IMG/VR virus record: IMGVR_UViG_3300031851_000029
Location: 1 to 59,141 of that record
Origin: a virus
Length of the DNA: 59,141 bases
Strand: one strand, 5' to 3'
Below, piece by piece: positions 55,401 through 59,141 of the stretch (its first letter is position 1; every line of letters starts with the position of its first letter). The notes under the pieces were generated by a model. It was not told where the DNA came from. It saw only the letters and a list, made by a program, of their open reading frames with translations, and did not search any database. A program made the translations under genes and the position numbers.

Positions 55401-55756
55401 GACATGCTACGGATTTCTTTTACTGTAAGCCCTCTAGTTCTCCCTTCTTCCGAACCCTTTGCCATGAGGACTTGAGCGACCAGTGAGTCCTTCCAGGTTG
55501 CCTCTCCCCTCGCTATAAGCTGCTGTAGGCCTGGGTGTGCTTGATGCACATCGCTAGCTGATGTAGCAAGCCTAAGTATGTCTTGATCTCTCTTACCTGG
55601 CTTCACTACAGTCAGGTTGGGTTCTATGACAAACTGATTTATCTCTTTGTTGCTGGTATTATATAAAGCAATTTCATGGATACCTACACCCCTACCGAGA
55701 CCCATGGTCTCGATATCCATAATTACGGCTTGCTTATATAATTGCTTCCAGTCCAA
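52427..55756 (-). CDS. DnaQ-like exonuclease / staphylococcal-nuclease fusion protein
   Basis: The 1109-residue protein appears to use TTG 55756 as start (AAGG upstream); the next ATG would cut through the first catalytic strand. The N-terminal DEDDh-type domain has D14 and E16 (V-I-M-D-I-E-T-M-G), N-A-N-F-E ending at E211 (Asp replaced by Glu), and H359/D364 (V-H-A-A-F-M-D-A). A hydrophobic segment lies near residue 610. The C-terminal SNase-like domain has D795, R820, D825 and E828 (R-M-A-G-I-D-A-P-E-T) and R870 (Y-G-R). The two nuclease types in one virion-operon protein would degrade or trim DNA or RNA, perhaps of the host. Long spacers separate the exonuclease motifs, so its activity is less certain than that of the SNase part. 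Confidence 0.8.
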   Translation of the reverse strand: MDWKQLYKQAVIMDIETMGLGRGVGIHEIALYNTSNKEINQFVIEPNLTVVKPGKRDQDILRLATSASDVHQAHPGLQQLIARGEATWKDSLVAQVLMAKGSEEGRTRGLTVKEIRSMSLADLQSELSAREPIIHKWLQEGKYPWLADLEGKVRDQALSDEAIKQRMKKAGSDVRVATAQNISIDQIFDPEGAFLRKAKGNAIWIANANFESKQIGAKLAALEQGARDEFFGQKISQSEYIQKIKKVSGFRNVIAETSLSTSDVLAVTGKEVNRARAAALITGDWTGVFEAYLKNTGKGDVRDIIDVVKAQQSHSQGLGIMKGKSPFSLGMDVQARLYGYSIAKTKEEAWKALTSKEVHAAFMDAGVTENLVLKQSLRQTSALREVASGSKEGLRLLQQAQEGKGAFHAALRYASAAEEIGKVTQKAELQKRFSRAWLDITKEGVTHQSNGYRLGQVKRIDPQGVPRSVPIAIPMRTPFTNIGEVVEHVKSQGKYALVDVAKVASDMEEDFVRKGFLDANSRTHNPVNSREFTNALTSLVNSGSEYLDDHFSKVANTVSGQSKAKMFSDMEAAAESGGRIVGGDKAKWAGWKAMDVKAGRVFRYAGMFAGGVTLLGALAGHKHDVRRQRQGPETFRTMNYERWLEGQAEFSSMEMPHKGESGFLDNGLNAQRRKSMTDFGSPYRGPIASTFIFEHQDMLAEREKYIREVYNVNHFDENSSIGQYWKKFRLAPGGDARSVGASIRDMVRSSSVHYTRYQQAEGTNYVDLAGYEGMAKGNLLKVNINNYKLSAEDADTIVLKQKGTNALSDFFGLNESIKIRMAGIDAPETAHAGRSAMPYADNATAALRSMLNGGDNIELLIDPKNQTYGRSVGFVFADGVNLNLELLRRGSASYLPFRKKGSKEMYNSQIFSRTAALAQGSERNMWGMPMYKAYADVVAASGSTITFNTLVNPSSVAKNANLMSTRALMWSAQEQGFYNNAMATEAASIGERYSEMGFDADYKAPKLFNWSNTPHKDYMNQLLFEGGELMATKGGRHKYKLSHRMGYGSLDKALTLDTLGTSTSIWNKRTPAAYSMYQSNHRRRREEMAQLQRHQNHQMFNSPINHHRM

Positions 55757-55766
55757 AATCAGTACC

Positions 55767-56561
55767 TTAGTCTAACAATATCTCATCATCATCGTCTTGG
55801 TTGCCAGGAAGAGCTTTAGATTTATCAACCCCTTCCAACTCTGTCAGTGCCTCACGTAGTTTTTGAATTTCTGTCAAAATCTTACTCTCATTATTCCCAC
55901 CGCCAACTTTAAGCATCCAGTCGGCTTTAGATTTACGAGTTTCCATAAGTTTATCAAGCCACTTTTCTCTACGACGTTCTAGACGATCTAGCATATCAAC
56001 TGCTGGGTGCAGTTTTGCAGTTTCTGCTTTTTCTCCTGATTCGCTGAATCCTAAAACATCTACCCTCATGAAGTCTCTACCTTGTCCTGACTTGTCTCCA
56101 ACAGCCATTATCATTAAGGTTCTATTCTTATAGAGGTCAATAAGTGCTAGTTCATTAACTACTGACATTTCCACTGGATTAGCAGGGTCTACATTTAGGT
56201 GGGTAACGTACTCTATGATCTTCTGCTGCATGTAGAACTTTTCGAGGATACACTCTCGGCCTATTGGGTAATTGGCGTCGGGTCCATAGTCAAGCTTGTT
56301 ATCAGCGCCCCTCTCGGGGATAGGGCAGCGCTCTACAAAGGGACACTTCTTGGGGCCTAAGCACATCACTGGGGCTACTGCATGTAGCCCTGTCTGTATT
56401 CGGTTGATAGAGTTGGTTATCTTCTGCTGCTTTTCAGGTGCGAGAGAAGTGAAATACTCCATATATTCTGGTTCTACTTGCTGAATCTCAGCAATAGCCT
56501 GCTCTTGAGAACGTACTAAGTTTAAACCAATTGGCTCTAATTCTTTTTTGTCATCACTCAT
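55767..56561 (-). CDS. Four-cysteine protein, possible small terminase or packaging partner
   Basis: This 264-residue protein starts at ATG 56561 with only a weak GAG ribosome site. Residues 67-104 have C67, C73, C79 and C104 (C-L-G-P-K-K-C-P-F-V-E-R-C-P, then G-R-E-C-I), a spacing that could hold zinc or an iron-sulfur cluster. The C-terminal 90 residues are charged and helical (L-D-R-L-E-R-R-R-E-K-W-L-D-K-L), probably a coiled coil. Its place two genes upstream of TerL suggests a TerS-like DNA-recognition protein. No clear helix-turn-helix motif was found. Confidence 0.5.
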   Translation of the reverse strand: MSDDKKELEPIGLNLVRSQEQAIAEIQQVEPEYMEYFTSLAPEKQQKITNSINRIQTGLHAVAPVMCLGPKKCPFVERCPIPERGADNKLDYGPDANYPIGRECILEKFYMQQKIIEYVTHLNVDPANPVEMSVVNELALIDLYKNRTLMIMAVGDKSGQGRDFMRVDVLGFSESGEKAETAKLHPAVDMLDRLERRREKWLDKLMETRKSKADWMLKVGGGNNESKILTEIQKLREALTELEGVDKSKALPGNQDDDDEILLD

Positions 56562-56634
56562 TGGGTAATCTCGGAAAAACTATTCATATAGTGTGTGAAT
56601 ATTTGTAATAATAATATAAAGTTAGGCCGCAAAG

Positions 56635-56922
56635 CTAGTCTAGGTCGGTATCAGGTTCAGTTTGGTTCGCGAGAAGCTCTTCAAGGCACTCGATAAGCAT
56701 GTCTGGGACTAATTCGGAGTTATCTTTAAGCATATCTATGAAGCCTGGCTCAAAGGTGAGTGCTAAATCAACAGTCTTTCTAGCGTAGACACAATCAATT
56801 CCTCGTTCAGAGGAATCGGCAAGAACTGAATGCCTATAGTAGTGAGTACCAACTATCTTCTTAGCAAAGTCGACATAAGCATTGAGTAGTTTGGAATATT
56901 TATAAAATTCTTCGTGGTTCAT
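56635..56922 (-). CDS. Small acidic protein, first gene of the minus-strand operon
   Basis: This 95-residue, helical, acidic protein starts at ATG 56922 with GGAG 8 bases upstream. It has two Cys (residues 44 and 83) and a C-terminal Asp-rich tail (T-E-P-D-T-D-L-D). It is separated from the next gene by 73 bases in which I see no terminator. A promoter-like sequence lies just upstream. No known family. Confidence 0.6.
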   Translation of the reverse strand: MNHEEFYKYSKLLNAYVDFAKKIVGTHYYRHSVLADSSERGIDCVYARKTVDLALTFEPGFIDMLKDNSELVPDMLIECLEELLANQTEPDTDLD

Positions 56923-57222
56923 ATACTGGCTCCATGAAAGTATAACATAACAAAAAATAACATCAAAGTCTCTATATAAAAAGGCGAAAACTAGATATTT
57001 CTAAAATTTTCAAAAAGGTTTTGTGGCGCGCGGCGAAAAAAGCCGAAAACTAATCCTAATTAGGCAGAATGAAAATATATACTCTATTTATACCTATTAT
57101 ATATTATAGAATAGAATTGAACGGTCCTAACGAGCCCACCCCGGTCTACGCATGACTAACTCCTTTTTTTAATGGTCATCATAAGATGGCTGTAATTGAT
57201 AGCAACACACAGGAGTACTGCT
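56923..57222. other. Divergent intergenic region between minus and plus operons
   Basis: No gene is seen in these 300 bases. The stretch is AT-rich. It contains a candidate minus-strand promoter (56939-56966), two copies of CGAAAACTA (56985-56993 and 57043-57051), a palindrome CCTAATTAGG (57054-57063), a GC-rich CGGC/GCCG hairpin (57037-57047) and a TATAAATA sequence on the minus strand (57085-57092). It ends with a T-rich TTTTTTTAATGG box (57164-57175) just before the first plus-strand gene. Confidence 0.7.
56939..56966 (-). promoter_or_regulatory. Candidate sigma-70-type promoter for the late operon
   Basis: Read on the minus strand: TTGATG (56966-56961), a 16-base spacer, then TATACT (56944-56939), with TG one base ahead of the minus-10 hexamer (extended minus-10). 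The expected transcription start is near 56932, very close to the ribosome site of the first gene, so the leader would be short. Confidence 0.45.
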
Positions 57223-57546
57223 ATGCAAGCAAATAACGTAATCCAGCTTCCTCTCGTTCCCAATCCCGAAAGTGTCGAGGGTTTCTGGCTCAAGGTCTAC
57301 ATGGTTCTTACCAAAATGGTCGCTGATCCAGAGACCAAAGTCAAAGTCCGCTCTAACGAGATCCAGTTCTTCCTTAACGGCCTGCGGGTCGATCTGCGGA
57401 AGTTCCACATCTACGTCAAGAACGAGGGGAGCGAGATGCTGTCTGTACCTAACCCTAGCTGCATGCAAGCAGCATTCGGGCAGGCAATCCAAGACGCTAA
57501 CAAGGGTAGCATCGAAGACATCTTCGACGACTTCCTTGGTCTTTAG
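57223..57546 (+). CDS. Small soluble protein, first plus-strand gene
   Basis: I choose ATG 57223 (107 residues) because AGGAG lies 7 bases ahead; an upstream TTG at 57196 lacks a ribosome site. The sequence is a mix of helices and strands with L-K-V-Y-M-V-L-T-K-M-V, K-V-R-S-N-E-I-Q-F-F-L-N-G and a helical C-terminus rich in Asp/Phe. There is no signal peptide and no family that I recognise. It ends 9 bases before an intrinsic terminator and looks more GC-rich than the minus-strand genes. Probably an early accessory protein. Confidence 0.7.
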   Translation: MQANNVIQLPLVPNPESVEGFWLKVYMVLTKMVADPETKVKVRSNEIQFFLNGLRVDLRKFHIYVKNEGSEMLSVPNPSCMQAAFGQAIQDANKGSIEDIFDDFLGL

Positions 57547-57555
57547 ATAGGATTA

Positions 57556-57593
57556 GGTGCTCATCGCAAGATGGGCACCTTTTTCTTTAATGG
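57556..57593 (+). terminator. Intrinsic terminator with GCAA tetraloop and TTTAATGG box
   Basis: The stem 57556-57565 pairs with 57570-57579 (10 pairs, one G-U; an 11th A-T pair is possible). The loop is GCAA. A T-rich run TTTTTCTTT follows and leads into AATGG at 57589-57593. This box recurs after the other terminators of the plus-strand arm. Confidence 0.85.
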
Positions 57594-57640
57594 TCTATAG
57601 CGGGCAATCAAGCCTACTATCTATACACTTTGGAGGTGTC

Positions 57641-58057
57641 ATGACCACATTCGTAAAGACAATCGCAGCCATTCTGTTAACCCTGGTGGCGGTAGGTATC
57701 ATCGACTTCAACATGAGAGCGGAAGAGGAGAGCACATGCTCATTCTCATCTGCTGAGTGGTGTGGGATGATGTACCAGGACAGATTAGCTGATGCTCATC
57801 AAGAGCTGGCTAGCTGTCAGATGCAGCATCCACAAGGTCCTCATGCCAACCACGATGAGGGCTGCATCCATAGCCTCTGTGATGAGAGTACGGAAGCATT
57901 CACTCAGTGGGTGTTTCCAGCCAACTCATACCTGCTCAGGCGAGTAGAGCTCTCTGACAAGGACTATGAGCTTCAGGTATTGCTTGCCGAGCACATCGGT
58001 GGCACACCCGAGCAGTGGCCTATGCCAGTCAAAACAGTAGCAGAGATGGGCTACTAG
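57641..58057 (+). CDS. Small secreted or membrane-anchored cysteine-containing protein
   Basis: I choose ATG 57641 (138 residues), as GGAGG lies 5-8 bases ahead; in-frame upstream starts have none. Residues 3-24 form a hydrophobic segment after one Lys (K-T-I-A-A-I-L-L-T-L-V-A-V-G-I-I-D-F), a signal anchor or uncleaved signal peptide. The remaining domain has five Cys (C33, C41, C59, C75, C80) and is acidic and His-rich. Even numbers usually pair into disulfides; one here may be free. It would face the periplasm or outer side of the membrane. A role in altering the host surface is possible but not shown. Confidence 0.7.
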   Translation: MTTFVKTIAAILLTLVAVGIIDFNMRAEEESTCSFSSAEWCGMMYQDRLADAHQELASCQMQHPQGPHANHDEGCIHSLCDESTEAFTQWVFPANSYLLRRVELSDKDYELQVLLAEHIGGTPEQWPMPVKTVAEMGY

Positions 58058-58067
58058 CAGAAGATAG

Positions 58068-58119
58068 GGTAAGTCCTATTCAGTAGAAATACTGGGTAGG
58101 CACCTTTTTCTTTTAATGG
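58068..58119 (+). terminator. Intrinsic terminator with GAAA tetraloop and TTTAATGG box
   Basis: The stem 58075-58085 pairs with 58090-58100 (11 pairs, two G-U) around a GAAA loop. Outer GGT/ACC pairs (58068-58070 with 58102-58104) may extend it to the T-run TTTTTCTTTT. AATGG follows at 58115-58119. Confidence 0.8.
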
Positions 58120-58145
58120 CAATTTTGCCATACATGGAGTCAAAA

Positions 58146-58400
58146 ATGACTGGCCCTGACGCACATGCTCATTCTCTGAAGTTTCTTGAGATTGCATGCA
58201 GTTTGGATTCGAACGATGTGGAAGGTTGGACTAACCTTCTTCAGGAGGCTGGAGATTCAATGTCTCTTCACAATCACACCAACGGGCACTGGTTCGGCGG
58301 GTATGCCAGCCTGAATGGTAGCTGGATTGTGCATTGTACGTATTGGGTCTACCCTATCCGCATTGACTGCGGAGAAGAAGTTTCAAAGCGACTTGAGTGA
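58146..58400 (+). CDS. Small soluble protein, third plus-strand gene
   Basis: I choose ATG 58146 (84 residues) because GGAG lies 6 bases ahead. An in-frame ATG at 58116 is part of the repeated TTTAATGG box, and one at 58134 overlaps the ribosome site. The protein begins M-T-G-P-D-A-H-A-H-S-L-K-F and has helices followed by Trp-rich strands (H-W-F-G-G-Y-A-S-L-N-G-S-W-I-V-H-C-T-Y-W). There is no signal peptide and no family I recognise. A terminator follows 15 bases after the stop. Confidence 0.65.
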   Translation: MTGPDAHAHSLKFLEIACSLDSNDVEGWTNLLQEAGDSMSLHNHTNGHWFGGYASLNGSWIVHCTYWVYPIRIDCGEEVSKRLE

Positions 58401-58415
58401 AAGCAAAAAGACTAA

Positions 58416-58455
58416 GGTGCTCATCTTCGGGTGAGTGCCTTTTCTTTTTTAATGG
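58416..58455 (+). terminator. Intrinsic terminator with UUCG tetraloop and TTTAATGG box
   Basis: The stem 58416-58425 pairs with 58430-58439 around a C(UUCG)G loop, the most stable tetraloop type; some pairs are G-U. The T-tract TTTTCTTTTTT runs directly into AATGG at 58451-58455. It has the same layout as the two previous terminators, with a different loop. Confidence 0.85.
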
Positions 58456-58618
58456 CGCTATTAGTGACTCTATAGCGTAAGTCAGATCCTTCAAGTGGTG
58501 TTGGGGACGAGGGCGTGTCGATAACTGCAGGTTATTGTAAGTGTGATGAGTCTTAAGTCACACAAGCAGTAATGGTTATCGGCATTAAGGGGGATTGTGT
58601 ACCTGCCATGTATCCCCC

Positions 58619-58651
58619 ACCTATCTCAGGTTATTAACCTATCTCAGGTTA
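58619..58651 (+). repeat. Two tandem 15-base repeats forming identical small hairpins
   Basis: ACCTATCTCAGGTTA occurs at 58619-58633 and 58637-58651 (18-base period). Each copy folds as ACCT/AGGT around the same ATCTC loop. They could be a paired protein-binding site in RNA or an operator in DNA. Confidence 0.8.
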
Positions 58652-58854
58652 AAGTCTAAGCTTGTTGGAACATACCGAAACGTAATGCTACCTGTACTGA
58701 TTCAAACTCAGTATTTAAGGTAGACGATCTGGTGCTGATAGTTAGCGTAAAAACCAGTAAGGTATTTGGCCACACCAAGAACAAAGAAGTAGCTTCTTTC
58801 GAGGAGCTATATGTGGCAACATTCGCATCATTATGATGCAACATCGCCCTAGAG

Positions 58855-58880
58855 GCAACAACAACAACAACAACAAGGAG
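58855..58880 (+). promoter_or_regulatory. CAA-repeat leader and ribosome site
   Basis: About seven CAA repeats directly precede AAGGAG (58875-58880), which is 7 bases from ATG 58888. CAA repeats do not fold, so they keep the ribosome site open after the hairpin-rich region upstream. This suggests strong translation of the following gene. Confidence 0.65.
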
Positions 58881-58887
58881 TAACTAC

Positions 58888-59141
58888 ATGTTTACACATG
58901 AAGTTCAAATCGGAGCAATCGATCTGGTTGCTCAAAACGTGGAAGGACTCAATAGTGAGCTCTTCTACATCATGGTGGCAAATGTCACCTTCTTCGTACT
59001 CATCTTTGCCGTTGAGTACATCACCCTGAAGGTACAGGCACGTCGTCTGAACACCTTCATCAACAACAACAACAACGTCCAGGAGGACACCATGGCAAAC
59101 GCCAACAATCAAGATCAAGACAACAACACTGAAACCACCAC
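58888..59141 (+). CDS. Partial small membrane protein, Asn/Gln-rich after the membrane helix
   Basis: The frame starts at ATG 58888 behind AAGGAG and runs off the right edge after 84 codons. Residues about 25-47 form one transmembrane helix (F-Y-I-M-V-A-N-V-T-F-F-V-L-I-F-A-V). A basic stretch (Q-A-R-R-L) and an Asn run (I-N-N-N-N-N) follow. A second in-frame ATG at 59092 has its own GGAGG site (59082-59086), so a shorter product without the membrane helix may also be made. No family recognised. By position it is another early accessory gene. Confidence 0.65.
   Translation, partial: MFTHEVQIGAIDLVAQNVEGLNSELFYIMVANVTFFVLIFAVEYITLKVQARRLNTFINNNNNVQEDTMANANNQDQDNNTETT

Larger units (their letters stand above)
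58456..58887 (+). ncRNA. Candidate structured non-coding RNA or long leader
   Basis: These 432 bases contain no convincing gene but many inverted repeats in the plus sense: CGATAAC/GTTATCG (58519-58525 with 58575-58581) enclosing GTGTGA/TCACAC (58541-58546 with 58558-58563); GGGGGAT/ATCCCCC (58589-58595 with 58612-58618); an 8-pair UUCG hairpin (58790-58797 with 58802-58809) inside GCCACA/TGTGGC (58769-58774 with 58812-58817); and GCATCA/TGATGC (58825-58839). No terminator ends it before the next gene, so it could be that gene's leader. An in-frame stretch 58660-58836 is open but lacks a start codon with a ribosome site. Whether it is one RNA is inferred. Confidence 0.45.

Noticed and set aside
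57169-57492. Minus-strand open frame opposite the first plus-strand gene
   Set aside because: The plus-strand gene has a good ribosome site and a terminator after it; the antisense frame has neither.
58616-58652. CRISPR-like tandem repeat
   Set aside because: Only two 15-base copies with a 3-base gap; no array or cas gene.
58849-59118. Minus-strand open frame with Val and Cys runs
   Set aside because: The runs are the antisense of CAA repeats; there is a real ribosome site and ATG on the plus strand.

Overview
The window is part of the genome of a large tailed phage with a contractile tail (myovirus type). The evidence is a complete head-to-baseplate set: terminase large subunit, portal, prohead protease, scaffold, major capsid protein, neck proteins, tail sheath, tail tubes, gpW/gp25-family wedge protein, baseplate-J protein and a giant hub. 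The host cannot be named from this sequence. Ribosome binding sites are ordinary AGGAG-like sites. I see no tRNA, integrase, CRISPR array or insertion sequence.

Layout. Positions 1-56922 form one nearly continuous minus-strand late operon, so it is transcribed from right to left. In transcription order it holds: a small acidic protein; a four-cysteine protein (possible small terminase or packaging partner); a 1109-residue DnaQ-like exonuclease plus staphylococcal-nuclease fusion; a glycine-rich protein; TerL; another glycine-rich protein; small head proteins; a hydrophobic virion protein; portal; protease; scaffold; a 467-residue capsid-associated protein; and the major capsid protein. A strong intrinsic terminator follows. 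Next come Ig-domain head/neck proteins, tail terminator candidate, sheath, three tube-fold paralogs, two chaperone-position proteins and three giant proteins of 1434, 1777 and 3176 residues. The operon ends with baseplate and fibre genes. Many cistrons are coupled by TAATG, TGATG or ATGA stop/start overlaps.

The most interesting observation is in the 1777-residue tail-module protein at 18564-23897. It carries an arginine-x-proline loop (R1228-D-P, then L-x-P-G) and, 123 residues later, an S-G-x-x-G-D-F-D-G-D-L-Y signature. Together these resemble the catalytic barrel of multisubunit RNA polymerase beta-prime, YonO-type phage polymerases and QDE-1-type eukaryotic polymerases. I propose a virion RNA polymerase carried in the tail. 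It would sit beside a giant hub that carries an M23 peptidoglycan endopeptidase with all expected metal and catalytic residues, and in the same virion operon as a nuclease fusion. Together these could form an ejected take-over set: cut the wall, enter, transcribe early genes and degrade nucleic acid.

Positions 57223-59141 run the other way (plus strand) and look more GC-rich. They hold short orphan genes, each followed by a compact intrinsic terminator with a stable tetraloop (GCAA, GAAA, UUCG). The T-tract of each terminator runs into a repeated TTTAATGG box. A 430-base, hairpin-rich, apparently non-coding stretch precedes the last, truncated gene. This arm resembles an early-gene cassette. 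The 300-base AT-rich divergent region 56923-57222 should hold promoters for both arms.
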